In this document: positions 42,917-54,399 of the stretch, in pieces
Numbering within the stretch: position 1 is the first letter of the stretch
Layout: the number at the start of each line of letters is the position of its first letter
Assembly: GCA_022457155.1 (NCBI GenBank)
Contig: JAJGOT010000156.1
Coordinates: forward strand, 255,001 to 319,000
From: Cladopsammia gracilis
Lineage: Eukaryota; Cnidaria; Anthozoa; Scleractinia; Dendrophylliidae
Reading direction: 5' to 3'
DNA: 64,000 bases
Program-made: the position numbers and the translations under genes
The notes under the pieces: model-generated
The model's input: the letters and a program-made list of their open reading frames with translations, nothing else
Database searches by the model: none
Told to the model about the DNA's origin: nothing

Positions 42917-43880
42917 TTGGGCGCTAAAGGCAATTTTAATTTACTGAACAAGAGGCTGAAAGTAAGTGTGGATCTGGACAAACTGGATGATGAATGGAGA
43001 ATCTATCAGGTAGAAACCACAGAAGATTGGTACATGGAATTTAAAGAGCCACAGAGGCTCAACCGCATAGACCTCTTTCATAATGGCGGCCGATTTATTT
43101 ATTATTCTTTTATATGTATGTTAATTAGCCATACTGACCTCATTTTAGAGTAAAAGTTCTTTTGAATTTTGCACGTTACCGAGGCCAGTGAGACTAAGTA
43201 ACATACACATAAAAGAATAAATAAATCGGCCGCCGTTATGAAAGTGGTCTATTGACCACTTCTGGAGAAAGGTTGATGACCTGAAGGGTGCCATGGGTGA
43301 GAGGAAATTCCTATCAATTATGAAGGTTGTAAAGACAGCTCTTATTCTTGGACAAGGTAATGCATAGGTTGAAAGGGGATTTTCAGAGAGTGGACAAACT
43401 AAAAGTGTAACAGATGACAGGGTTCGTCTAAGTGAAGCCTCAATCAATGGCATTCGTGCAACAACTGATGGGCTGAAGGCTTTTAAAGGTCCTGGTTCTG
43501 TGCCATTAACAAAGCAACTCCTTCAGCTCAGTCGTTCTGCGCATGCCCATTATACTATGCATCTGGACAAAGAGCGGAAGGAGAAGGAAGAGGTCCAGAA
43601 GCAGCTTACTCTACAGAGTGAACAAGCATTACAAATGGAAGCACAAAAACAACTCGCCAAAGAAAAGAAAGACTTGCAGAGCAAAGAGAAAAAGTTAGAA
43701 AGACAAGAAACAACTCAGCAAGATAGCATGGAAGTTGGGGGTACAATCTTGAAAGACTTGACTTTAAACTTGTACTTTTTTTGTTCTCGAAGTTCACCAA
43801 TGAAGTGGTTAGAATGTGCTCCTACATGTGTTTCCAGTTTTCATAAAGATGTTTTAATGCTTAAGACTCTTCAAGTTTAG
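42917..43880 (+). pseudogene. hAT-like transposase C-terminal remnant
   Basis: Two blocks separated by the MITE at 43069-43252: first LDKLDDEWRIYQVETTEDWY up to Asn-Arg-Ile-Asp, then a continuation through VVKTALILGQGNA-stop-VERGFSES, the dimerisation region of hAT transposases (G-N-A-D/E-V-E-R-G-F-S). Next come VPLTKQLLQLSRSAHAHY and a long charged coiled coil (KERKEKEEVQKQLTLQSEQA). A stop replaces the residue before VERGF and other frame breaks exist upstream. Not functional. Confidence 0.6.
43069..43252. mobile_element. MITE inside the hAT-like remnant
   Basis: Complementary ends ATAGACCTCTTTCATAATGG and its partner (TTATGAAAGTGGTCTAT), then GCGGCCGATTTATTTATT on both arms. It interrupts the transposase coding frame. 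Shares the ATAG(A/G)CC start with the MITE at 26699. Confidence 0.7.
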
Positions 43881-44390
43881 AAGCCTCTTTCATACGGTTA
43901 ACAACTGTTGAAGCCATCTTAATGCTGTTGTTGTTGAAAACCTTATTTGTACTGGAAGGTGATCAGAAAAGTGGATGCATCAAGCTAAGGTTCATAGATT
44001 TATTCAAAGTGTTTTGTTACTCATTCCAAATGTGTTGGCTCTTGGATAAGTCATGCTAACTTATCGTAAGTGGTTGAGTTTTTTGGAGGTTATAAGTGAT
44101 CATGTGACTGTTTATAACCGCTGTTAATATTTGTAAATCGTCTTATTGAGCACATTGCAAACTAGTGTCTTAGTTTCAAACACATGAAAGCACAGTCTTA
44201 GGAATGATGCGAAACACTCATTAAATTGTTTTTCAACTATCATGGCATCTGTGTGGGGTCTGAAAATCCTCCTATAAAACTCCTATACTTTGTCCAAAAA
44301 TCCTATGAATCTCCTATATTTTTGCTCCTGTGCTCCTATTTTTCCTATATCGTTTTTGGGAAAATGGCTAGGATGTATGTAACCTTGAAA

Positions 44391-45064
44391 AATGCCTGAT
44401 ATCTTTGGTTGAAAACTGTGCCTCTTCAACTCTCTAGAATCACAGTTAGTAATTTTTCGTGGGTTATATTCTAAGTAAGCCTGCGTAGCAACTGAATCGT
44501 TTGGGCGAAGACAAACTTTGGGTGACGGAGCCTCCATAACAAGGATCTTATCTAATTCCTCACCATTCCCCTCGCGTGTTTGCCGCTCCACCGCCGTCTT
44601 ATCTAGCCTGTAAACAGGCCTTCTGTTTGGGAATAGGGTGAAAAGAAAGGCCGTGATAAGAAAAGAAAGATCGCGAGCGAGCAAACGAGCCGAGGAAAAA
44701 ACTGGGGAGAGAGGTAGTGGTGGGGCCTTTTTATCGCACTATCCCCAACCAGAAGGCCTGTTCACAGGTCACGTGTTACCATAGTGTTTTACTGGGGTTT
44801 GATTGAGTAGCCAATCAGAGCGAGTGAAAAACATCCACTGGTTTTGCATGGGTTATTTACTAAAGGGATCAGACAACATTTTGTCTGTGTTTCCGTGGAA
44901 ACTAGTAGCAGGAATTAAAACATTCCTCTTTGACTCGTGTTTTCACAGTAGTTTCTTATTCCCACAAACTTTAAATCGTGTTTCTTTAACAACAGAAACA
45001 CAAACAAATTTTTTCTGTCCCTTAAAGACTACCGTTTCTACGCGGTTTTGTTTCAACCTCTTAG
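44391..45064. other. No gene recognised
   Basis: It contains a segment TATCCCCAACCAGAAGGCCT (about 44742) closely matching part of the MITE at 45865-46090, so probably related repeat sequence. The antisense ORF of 133 codons at 44283-44684 has no recognised domain. Confidence 0.3.
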
Positions 45065-45560
45065 TAGGACAAGTCAATACAATACAATACAATATTTAGC
45101 TATATTTTTATTTCAACTCACACAAGATCTTTACAAAAAAGGAAAAAGAAAATAATTTAAAAGTAAAACTAGATCATAAATATAGAAAAGAAAAACCAAA
45201 GAAAAAAATTAACAGGTAGAATTCGTGAGTTTGGAGCATCCAAATGAGAGCTAATCGAGTGGATGACCCAAAGGGAAAACTGAGTACATAGAAAAATAAG
45301 ATATAATTTACATAAATTAAGATAAAAAGTATTTCTTCATGAACTTATAACATTAATTTAAGTACTTAATGTACCAATAAAGTCATCGTAATTATTGATC
45401 GTTGAGTTATTAATAGTTTTACGAAATAAGGAGATAAAAAGAATTTGTTTAGTATCAACTGATAGGGAATTCCAAAGGCGTGACCAGTGTAGCGAAGGGT
45501 ACGAATGCCATATTGAGTAGTGTTAACAGATTTAAGAATATATTTTCATTGAGCGATTGA
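45065..45560 (-). mobile_element. LINE 3' fragment, CR1/L2-like, minus strand
   Basis: At about 45365-45490 the minus strand reads SRLWNSLSVDTKQILFISLF then RKTINNSTINNYDDFIGTL, the style of the last residues of LINE ORF2. A 3' UTR follows and ends in CAATA repeats at 45078-45093 (a TATTG-type tail). 5'-truncated. Confidence 0.55.
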
Positions 45561-45864
45561 CGGGTTAAATAACAATGTTTATCAAAGCAGGAAGGGGTCA
45601 TATTGTGAAACCACTGATAAACGAAAGATATAATTTATTATGGTAATAATTATGGTTCAGAGTGTGATTTTGGTTCAGAGAAAGTTATTATTCTAATTGT
45701 TCTTTTTTGAATTGTAATTATTGGTTTGTTATTATTGTAACTATTATTATAGTCAGAGTCAACACATAACTCAAACAGGCAGGTGTTGAGAGTTAAGACA
45801 TCAATCAACTTGGGAAGATTGTCTTGAAAATAACTTGACTATCTGTTCACATTGTGTGTTTCCT

Positions 45865-46090
45865 GTTCCAGGCGTTTAGATAATGGGAGCAGAGGAAAAA
45901 TATCGCGAGTGCTGACGGAGGGGAATGTGCGCGAAAGATAGACTGTCCTCAGTTTCCTCGCTTTCTCCGCTGGCAAAATATCCTGTGACGCGCGGCCTTT
46001 CATTTTGCTCTATCCCCAACCAAAAGGCCTGCTCACAGGCTCCTCGCAATTTTTCCTTGCCTCGCTCTCCACTATCTGAACGCCTGGAAC
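45865..46090. mobile_element. MITE with GTTCCAGGCGTT ends
   Basis: Ends GTTCCAGGCGTTTAGATAAT and ACTATCTGAACGCCTGGAAC pair with few mismatches. 226 bp. The ORFs on both strands through it are artefacts. Confidence 0.7.
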
Positions 46091-46318
46091 ATGCTGCATT
46101 GTATAATAACTGGGGGTCCAAAGGAGGATTTATGGTCATTTATGGGACTTTAACGGTTTGTGGAATAACGTATTAAAATATGGAATAACATTGGAAACTG
46201 AAGTCCATTATTAAACATGCTTTTCAACATTCTGTATTTTTTTTGGATTATTCAGAAGATATAGAAGAAAACATTTCAATACTCCCAGATAGTTGGAAAG
46301 GCGGTTAACACTTTAGTC

Positions 46319-46425
46319 GACTCGTCCCCAGTCGTCTCTCAATTAGGTCGCGCTTCTCTCGTTCCGCGTCTATCTCCCACGCGCGTCTCCCGCGTCTTGC
46401 CTAGAAAGACGACTGGGGACGAGTC
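46319..46425. repeat. Small palindromic element, GACTCGTCCCCAGTCGTCT
   Basis: A perfect 19-bp inverted pair, GACTCGTCCCCAGTCGTCT and AGACGACTGGGGACGAGTC, around a GC-rich centre (about 107 bp in all). Confidence 0.8.
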
Positions 46426-47317
46426 AGCTACATTGATACACGGTATCAAATTTATAAGAAAGATCTTCTTCCATCGAGTCCTGTGGTTATATAAAAAAAA
46501 TCAAAATTATACGAGAATGTAACTATTATGTATTACATAAGTCGGCGTAAAAATATATATCTAAGCCTTAAGGAAATTTGAGGTTAAAAGTTAACCTAGC
46601 GTTTTTGTTTCTTTTGTTTTTCAGTGTCTTTTTCACTGATAACTTTAAGTTCCAAAGAAAAATTGAATAGAAAGAGAGTGTGAATTTAAAGCGAACACTT
46701 GTCCCAGAAACTTGTACTTGAACAACTTGGTTCCAGTTTTTTAATGCCTCGGTAGTCGTAGCCTGTGAGAGCAGATGTTTTTTTTTCCAACTCTTGAAAC
46801 CTCTGCTTGTACAGATCAGCGTAGCAGTGGTTTTCATCCCAAGAGTGTGAGCGAGCAAAATCTTGGGGTTCGCTCTCTAACGAAGGAAGCGACTGCCACA
46901 TCATTTTAAGAAAGACCAAGACATGGCATGGCGCGAATAATATGGAAATCCAATATGAAATGAATTCTGAAAAGTTGATAGTTTTGTGCCGGTAATACTT
47001 TAGCCCGGCACTTTTGTGTTTCAGTCTTCCACCGATGCAGCATCACAGTTTCTTTAGAAACTAACCTCTTTACTCATTAATTGTTACATTTGTCACCTTT
47101 TTTTTTGTTTTGCTCCTTTCGTATAATCCATTCCAATCCTTAAAATCAGTTTCCTTGAGTCTAAAAGTTCTCTGTCCAGTTTTTTTTTACTTGCGTTAGC
47201 CTTTTTAGCACGTGACAGACATGTGACACTATTTGACCAATAAAAAGATTCCTAGTTAGAGACGCTAAAGAAGGCGGAACTTGCCGACCGAAAACCCAAA
47301 AGTTTGGTGAAGATTTG
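46426..47317. other. Sequence upstream of copy B, no firm gene
   Basis: A minus-strand ORF at 46686-46919 (MVFLKMMWQSLPSLESEPQD) is the most gene-like stretch and would be divergent to copy B, but it has no recognised domain and a competing ORF overlaps it in another frame. The copy B promoter would be expected near 47100-47318; I see no clear core element. Confidence 0.25.
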
Positions 47318-47495
47318 TGTGTCCTCTTTCGCTTGTGATTTTTTGACTTGTAGCTGTTGTTGTGAATTTTGCAATCATGGGCTGACTTGATCTTCTCACC
47401 AAGCGTTTCATTATGTAGTCTGTACGTCGACATAGCGGTGATTCCCTTCGCGTGGCTGCATTTTCTTTGCAGATTGTCGGCATGCATTCCTGAAG
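47318..47495 (+). other. Probable 5' exon without an ORF, copy B
   Basis: Homologous to 1-181, with the same donor (GAAG/GTAAGA). It marks the start of visible homology between the two loci. Possibly 5' UTR. Confidence 0.4.
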
Positions 47496-47842
47496 GTAAG
47501 ACACATTTATTAACCTCAAACTAAATAAATCCAGCTAAATTCAGATACATACAATTAAGCTTAGTATTTTCATGCATTCTATTCTTTTAACTGTAGCTTT
47601 CAGAAGAGTATAAACATTGTAGTAGTTTGAGGCAATGATCATATGGAATCAGATCGCGTGACACGTATTTATTCAAGATGCTCCCGAATTGGTGTTGTCT
47701 CGAGATCTCATTACCGCTTTATAATTCCTATTATCGAACGATTAATTAATCGAATTCATTCTAACCCAGTCACTAAGACTTGCATGTAATTCTCTCCTAT
47801 GAAATATGGTCCTGAAATATGTTCTTTTGTATAAAACATGTC

Positions 47843-48411
47843 AGGCCATCAGGGGTTTCAATAAAATTAAGAGTAAGTGGCAATATTTATAAAATAGACG
47901 GCAGTGGCAGTAGCATTTCCAGCATTCTGGGCATTAACTTCGGTGAAATTAATTGAAAAGTAGGCGGCGATAACTTAGGAAGTAGCCGGCGAAATTCGCC
48001 GGTTGCCGGCTTCTAATGAAACCTCTGGCGCCATCCCCATAAAATGTTTCGTTTCCCATCGCCCGACCGACCTCCCCCCCTCCCCCCCCCGAAAAAAATT
48101 TCAGATACACTGTCTGACAAGCAAAATTTTACTTTTTAAACGTGTGATCAAGGCTTTATTTTGAATAGAAATCTTTTATATTTAATTTACATGTATTAGC
48201 CTCCATTGTAGATGTGGAGTAAATTTGGATTTGGAAAACATTGGTACATGAAATCGAAAGTACACTTGTAACCAGGCCTTCTTACTTAGCATCCAGGCTT
48301 TTTCTGGTCTCGGGCTCCCTCAGTCAAATTTTTTTTTTTGCGATCGACCGACTGACCCACTTTAATGAGGGGGAAGGTGATGGGAAACGAAACATGTTAT
48401 GGGGATGGCCT
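47843..48411. mobile_element. Composite MITE insertion present only in copy B
   Basis: Copy A reads straight across this place (about 565). The insert has two parts. About 47850-48008 has AGGGGTTTCAATAAAA paired loosely with TTCTAATGAAACCTCTG. About 48012-48411 has CCATCCCCATAAAATGTTTC paired with GAAACATGTTATGGGGATGG, and includes runs of C and T. No coding region. Confidence 0.55.
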
Positions 48412-48654
48412 CTCTATAGAAAGATAAATGCCAAGCTCGGTAATGAAATGAGAAAGATATAATGTTCATTTGTTCATACTCAGATTTTTTTCTTTATTCC
48501 ATGTTCATGTCGTGATAAACATTGCATCTTTCTTATTTCATTACGCGTCTACAGGTATCACATTTACCATCTTTCTCTATTTATCACCTTACATGATTGA
48601 CATATTGCTGATCCCAGCAGTACACAGGACGCATGTCATACATGAATCTACAGT

Positions 48655-49360
48655 AGTATGTGACTTTGCTTGCCACAAGTCTCTCATAGCTCAGTGGTTA
48701 GAACATCCGATCAGTGTGTGAACCTACATGTAGTATGTGACCTTGCTCACCACAAGTCTCTCATACATGTACCTCAGTGCTCAGTGGTTAGAGCATCCGA
48801 CCAGTGTGTGAACCTAGTATGTGACCTTGCTCACCACAAGTCTCTCATACATGTACCTCAGTGCTCAGTGGTTAGAGCATCCGACCAGTGTGTGAACCTA
48901 GTATGTGACCTTGCTCACATACTAGGTTACTGAGGTACTCGTAGCTCAGTGGCTAGACCTAGTATGTGACCTTGCTCTCCACTAGAGCATCTGATCAGTG
49001 TGTGAACCTAGTATGTGACCTTGCTCACAAGTCTGTCATAGCTCAGTGGTTAGAACATCCAACTAGTGTGTGAAGCTAGTATGTGACCTTGCTCTCCACG
49101 TCTCTCGTAGCTCAGTGGTTAGAACATTCAACCAGTGTGTGAACCTAGTATGTGACCTTGCTCGCCACATGTCTCTTGTCGCTCAGTGGTTAGAGCATCT
49201 GGCCAGTGTGTGATCCTACATGTAGTATCTGACTTTGCTCAACACAAGTCTCTCGTAGCTCAGTGGTTAGAGAATCCGACCAGTGTGTGAACCTAGTATG
49301 TGACCTTGCTCTCCACAAGTCTCTCGTAGCTCAGTGGTTAGAGCATCCTATCAGTGTGTG
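48655..49360 (+). repeat. Tandem array of tRNA-like half units, about 10 copies
   Basis: Expanded version of 788-1075. About ten A-box-containing units (GCTCAGTGGTTAGAGCATCC), some with an inserted TACATGTACCTCAGT and one partial unit near 48985. The translated ORFs here (SLVAQWLEHPISV and similar) are the well-known spurious peptides of tRNA-derived repeats. Confidence 0.75.
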
Positions 49361-49400
49361 GAAGGTTGTAGGTTTGATTCCTGTTCAGGACTTAGATTTT
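49326..49400 (+). repeat. tRNA-derived SINE head, copy B
   Basis: A-box TAGCTCAGTGG and B-box-like GGTTTGATTCC as in copy A at 1030-1115. Confidence 0.6.
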
Positions 49401-49694
49401 TTACTTTGTCCCACACTCGTGACAATAAACATTACATCTTCCTCGTGTCACTTATTGGCCTCAATTTATATTTTAAAGGTCAGCCAGAGAGTGATTCAGT
49501 TCAAGTATAGTCATGTTGTGGTGTGAGGTTTCAATGGTATATTTAACAAGCTTTGGTAAGTTTTTGTTTTCATTAATAATTTCATAAGATCATTGTGTGA
49601 GATAATAAAGTTCAATGTACAAGTTTAAATAGAGAGAGTTTAACCATCGTAGCATTGTAGTAATACAATGAATGGAACGATTTTAGGATGCATC

Positions 49695-49835
49695 TGTTGT
49701 GGATCAAAATTTTCCTTGGTTCAAAATTTTATTTTCCTTTGTTTTTGGGTATGAAAAATGCATGATAATGTCTGATAATGAGTTTTAAACAAAGGAAAAT
49801 CAATTTTGAACCAAGGAAAATATTGACCCACAACA
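49695..49835. mobile_element. Foldback MITE, TGTTGTGG family, copy B only
   Basis: Ends TGTTGTGGATCAAAATTTTC and its complement, flanked by CATC at 49691-49694 and 49836-49839. Copy A has the empty site with one CATC (about 1405). This gives the exact ends and target duplication of the family. Confidence 0.85.
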
Positions 49836-50316
49836 CATCCACGAGGGTTAAGGAATGCATGACAGGGAGAGTGTTTGACTGCCAGGAAGAACAGGAGGAG
49901 TGTCCAATGTGAAAACAAAAGTTCTATAAAGAATACAATGTAAGTAAGAAAGTCGTGTTTGTGTCAATGTGTATGTTTCTTAAGAAAAAAAATAAACTTG
50001 AAGCTCACTGGATCATTTAGTTTTCTCCTAAGTATTGCTCGTAAAAGAGGAATATTAATGTGAAAATGAAAATGGATATTTTTCTATGGAATTTCACAGA
50101 GATATGAGCAGATATTTTAGAAAGTTGTTGTGTTTCGTGTTATCAGTAGGTCTCAATAAATTATTCTTTATTTTAAACATTAATATTCAAATTCAGTCCA
50201 TTTTTTCCTGACAGCTTAATAAACCTCAGAAGGCTAAATTTAACAGACTTCTCCTATAATCTGTCACTGCTAACGTTAACTTGGATTATCAATTTTAGTT
50301 TCATTCAGGATTTCTT

Positions 50317-50779
50317 TTAAAGTGCACCTAAACCCTAAATTTTTTTTCTTTTAATCAACTCAATGTATGTTGAAAAGTTGAATAGTGAAATATTTCTTGT
50401 TTTTAACGTAGCGTTAGTGAGTTATAGAGATTTGAACTTACTAAATGCTAATTAGATGACGTCAAATGCAGACTCGTTTATTATACAACTACTTGTTTCC
50501 ACCTCCAAGTAATATTTTTTTTACAAATCAATTGACTATCAACAGTTTTTATTAGTATTTCTTAAATTGATTATCCTTAAGCTGTGAACTGCATATTGTA
50601 AAATGAAGTAGAAATAATGGTAAAGTCTGCATTTGACGTCATCTAATTAGCATTTTGTAAATTCAAATCTCTATAACTCACTAACATGACGTTAAAAACA
50701 AGAAATATTTCACTATTCAACTTTTCAACGTACATTGAGTTGATTAAAAGAAAAAAATTAGGGTTTAGGTGCACTTTAA
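50317..50779. mobile_element. Foldback element TTAAAGTGCACC, copy B only
   Basis: Arms of roughly 150 bp (TTAAAGTGCACCTAAACCCT ... and complement), including TGACGTCAAATGCAGACT on both sides. Absent from copy A at about 1910. The end resembles that of 19117-19815. Confidence 0.8.
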
Positions 50780-51432
50780 AAGATGGCAGGAGGATAAAAT
50801 TTCCTTTTTTATCCATCAAAGACTGTGCACTAACAGCAGTTTAAGCTCAAAATTTCATTTTGCACAGTGGCCAGAAAACATCTTCAAAATTTTTAATATG
50901 TGTTGTCTTGGCTACAGTTCTTCAATTTTGAAATAAATTTTCTTTCACACTGAGACATGTATAATTCAACACCCTGTTGTGTAAAAAGACTCCTGAAAAG
51001 GCTCCATGGCTTTCTTTTTAAATTTCTGTCAATGAAATATATTTAGTTGTGGGCAGAATTAAACAAAAAAATGTGGTCTTCCTGGCTGTCTCTCCTTCTC
51101 ATTATTGCCTGCCTCTCTCATGTGCACCCATAAAATAAATTATTGCATCTTATAGTACAGTGCAACTCAGAAATGAATGACCATACAAACACACTTCAAA
51201 TGCATAAGTTGAAATGCATTAATGAGAGTGTATTTATTTAACATGCTTCAAAAGCGCACTTATAGCAGAGCTTATTAATTAGTACATATGATTTTGCTCA
51301 TTGTTGTCATGTTATTGTTGCCATTAATGGCCTTTAGTGCCAAGAAAATTGTCTAAACAATGCTTCTCTACAGTTGTTTTCATCTCGCCTTTTTGCTTTT
51401 GGGTTCTTTCAAAGTCAAATGTTTATATAATG

Positions 51433-52903
51433 TGTGATTACAGAAAATATCCAGACCCCACCACAGAGGGAATTTCATGAATTCGTATTGACTCCATAAG
51501 TGTCACTTACCAATTTTTGCAGGTCATTCTGAAGCTTAAATCAGACAACCTGCATTTTTCCTAACCCTGCTGCAGTAAAGAAACATTTTTCTCTTTCTTA
51601 AAAGTTCTTTGGACGCAAACTAGCAACAATTAAAGACGATTGAGAGTTTAAAACAGGGCATCTGACAGGATGTGGTGATGCAGATCTGCGTAATTCTCTA
51701 ATTTCCGCATCCCCGCATCTTCGGAGCATTTTCCGCATAAAACTGAAAAAATTGCCCAATATTAACAATAAAGCAGCTGCAAACCTTCCTCACAAACGTA
51801 AAAGCCGAAGAGATTGATTATTTTGAAGCAGTTTTTCTCCTAAACATCGATGAAAACATGCCACTTTGTTCACAAGTGATTTTTAACCTCCAGGCGTTCC
51901 ATGCGTCTGTTGGCGATGAGCCTGGATACTAGTTTTGTGGTTAGCCCGGTTACTAAGGCAAGATAGCCGCTTGTTTAGACTCTTTTCTTTGGCTTCTTTC
52001 GTTCGTCTTCGGTGTTCCTTCATTGTTAAAAGCTTCAAAATATCTGACAAAGATAGCGAGCACTGTTTTAATACAGTTTTTTTGATGTTCGTGCATTATG
52101 TGTTCGATGTAAATGCATTGGAAAGGCCCACTTATCACTTTAAATTTCCGCATAATCCAGCGTGTTTTCCCAATAATCGACACATTTTCCCGCATAATGT
52201 GCCCTTAAATTTCCGCATATTTTTAAAAATTTTTCCGCATCCTATCAGATGCCCTGTTAAAATATGAACTCCCTTTGAGTGCTACAATCGTGGTCAAAAC
52301 TGTTTAAACATACGCGCGTTTTTCGGGAAATTTTAGACTTTCGCAAACCATCTGCTAAAATTGCGAGTCCCCCCTCCCGTTTTACCAATGTTGTTTTAGC
52401 CTGCAAATTCCTGTAATGCAACGACACTCTTCCGGAGCAGCATTGAACAGGGGGAGTGAGTGGGGTGGGGGCAATTTCTATAGTTTCTAGAAAAAATAAT
52501 ATATGTTAGACATTCGATTTTTATTAAAAGTGTTCGCATGTTTCAACTAGTTTTGACCACGATTGTAGCTATATTGTGTAAGACAGGATCTAAGAATGAA
52601 GAAATTGAGTTGATGTTATTTTTTAAAGGTAATTTACGGCGTTCATTTAATGCAGCTTTAAATTAACAAATGAATGGCTATCAACACATGGCCTTTGGTT
52701 TCGTGTTTGTTCAACTCTTGAACCCTTCTAAAGGAAGAAAAACTTTCCAGAGGGTATGGGGGGTGGGCGATATTTCTAGGGAAATTCCAGAGGGGGGGGA
52801 GTCAAGTTTCCTTATGAAAATGGAAAATCTGAAGGGGTGGGGGGGGGGGATCCTGTTTGAAATTCCCTCGTGGTAGGGGTCTGGATATTTTCTGGAACTA
52901 CAC
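51433..52903. mobile_element. DNA transposon remnant, copy B only, AATG duplication
   Basis: Ends TGTGATTACAGAAAATATCC and GGATATTTTCTGGAACTACA are complementary with mismatches, and the TIR continues through CAGACCCC and GAGGGAATTTC. AATG flanks both sides (51429-51432 and 52904-52907); copy A has the uninterrupted AATGCACGAGG at about 2541. It carries another element inside (51654-52256). No transposase recognised. Confidence 0.65.
51654..52256. mobile_element. Nested TIR element with TTAAAA duplication
   Basis: TIRs CAGGGCATCTGACAGGATG and CATCCTATCAGATGCCCTG, flanked by TTAAAA (51648-51653 and 52257-52262). Internal CCGCAT repeats. It contains the segment also found at 5660-5795. About 600 bp, no transposase. 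Confidence 0.75.
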
Positions 52904-53021
52904 AATGCATGAGGCTAATATATATGTGCAATGCAAGGTTGCACAATTAATTAACTGTAATTTCTATTCATAGATAACTGTGGACAGTTATTGACTGTTT
53001 TTACTTGTTTCTGTCTTGCAG

Positions 53022-53072
53022 TGTCAAGGTTCAAGGTTGTTTAGGCTTCCTGTGATGTCCAGGCCAACAAAG
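53022..53072 (+). other. Candidate short exon with possible start codon, copy B
   Basis: Acceptor GTCTTGCAG and donor-like AAAG/GTACCA bracket this segment. The ATG at 53055 reads Met-Ser-Arg-Pro-Thr-Lys in phase 0, which joins in frame to the GT exon at 54400. Counterpart of 2846-2896. Confidence 0.3.
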
Positions 53073-53096
53073 GTACCATATGAACTTGATGTACTT

Positions 53097-53226
53097 TGTT
53101 GTGGTGCAATTTTATCCTTGGTGCAAATTTGTTTTTTCCTTTGTTTAAAACTCATTATCACACATAACCATACCCAAAAACAAAGGAAAAACAAATTTGC
53201 ACCAAGGATACAGTTGCACCACAACA
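53097..53226. mobile_element. Foldback MITE, TGTTGTGG family, copy B
   Basis: Same element as 2921-3043, inherited through the duplication; here both ends are complete (TGTTGTGGTGC and GCACCACAACA). Confidence 0.75.
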
Positions 53227-54399
53227 ATTATTTGTATCCTGTCCCATTTTGTTTATCAAAATAGTTATTATGTGTTTAGTATATTTAAGTCAATGGCATG
53301 GTCCTACATTGTCCAATCACTGTGCACATTAAGTAGTCACTAAGGTCTGTTATTCAGAGTGTCAGGCATTGCAGGCATTGCAGGAAAGCCTGTGAGTATG
53401 AACCACTTTTGAGATTTTTTCCCCTGAATTTGGGTCAAATCACATGTTGCCCATAAGTGCCCAAATGGATGTATCCTCGGTTTAATTATACTTAATTAGT
53501 GTTTATGATTACAATTTGTCTGATTATTAAGATAAAGGGTCACTGCTTATAGCTAGTGAATTTGAAGGTTTCAAGTGAACTGTTTTGTCCACAGTGAATA
53601 CATGTAGCTGTAGTTTTGTCAACATTCATAATCTTGTCACTGAATTTCGAAGACAGTATGGGCCGCGGAAAGTTTATGGCAGAAAATTTTTATAAAGCAG
53701 ATCTAATTTCATATTTGTGACTTACTTGCCAATAGAATTTAACAGAAAAACTATAAGTGCATGAAATCTATTTCCGGAGTGAGAATTATTATGAAGATCT
53801 AAGGGAGACTGCATCTCAATTCTACCCCAGGGCAGACAGTTGAACATTTTGTTGTTTCACCACCATCCCATATGTTCCCAATATTGAACAATTTTGAATA
53901 GAAGTGTCAGATAAATAAAGACATGTCCAAAGTCTGCGACTAACACACTGATTCCTGAGCACATGGCTTTGATAAATTAGAGGCATGGTACTGACCTAAA
54001 GATACAATATTGTAGTGTCATTTATGTTTTTGTAAGTCAGGAATTTTTGTAACCATTGCAGAAATGTGGGATGTGTTGGCAAAATAGAAATGCTCCCAAG
54101 CTTCCTGATTTATCCCTCACTGTTCCAAATGATGGGGGATGTCAGTGGCTTTGCATGGTGTCATGTTTTTTTACAACTGTTGATGCATTTTGTTGCATAA
54201 GTGTAAGGTTTGTTTTGATTTTGACTAACGAGGGCTGTAACCCAGCACATCAGGTACACTATAGGTGGAAGCCTGACTGACTGCATTGACTCGGACTCAA
54301 GGTTTAAAGTTTACCCAAATTAGATTTAGCCACGTTAACATTTTCATTGTGCAGCCTTTTAGTAAATTTAAATTTAAATTTACCATCGTCTTGTTTTAG
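53227..54399 (+). other. Intron before the GT exon, copy B
   Basis: Aligns with parts of 3044-7043, but lacks the 3290-4460 segment and the doubled acceptor region. A 37-bp piece (53493-53529) is inverted relative to copy A. Ends at the acceptor TTGTTTTAG (54399). Confidence 0.45.

Larger units (their letters stand above)
42124..44390 (+). mobile_element. Degenerate hAT-like transposon with CTCCTAT-rich ends
   Basis: Both ends are rich in CCTATAAAACTCCTATA and TCCTATTTTTCCTAT units (42150-42240 and 44268-44355), with a weak outer inverted pair (CATACATCC and GGATGTATG). The interior carries remains of a transposase (42700-43880) broken by a MITE. Related CCTATTTTTCCTAT ends occur at about 57595-57972. 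Confidence 0.55.

Noticed and set aside
46686..46919. Divergent host gene upstream of copy B
   Set aside because: No recognisable domain, a competing overlapping frame, and no splice or promoter evidence strong enough to call it.
48670..49526. ORFs encoding SLVAQWLEHPISV-type peptides
   Set aside because: They arise from translation of the tRNA-derived repeat array; the peptide is a known spurious product and the frame changes with each unit.
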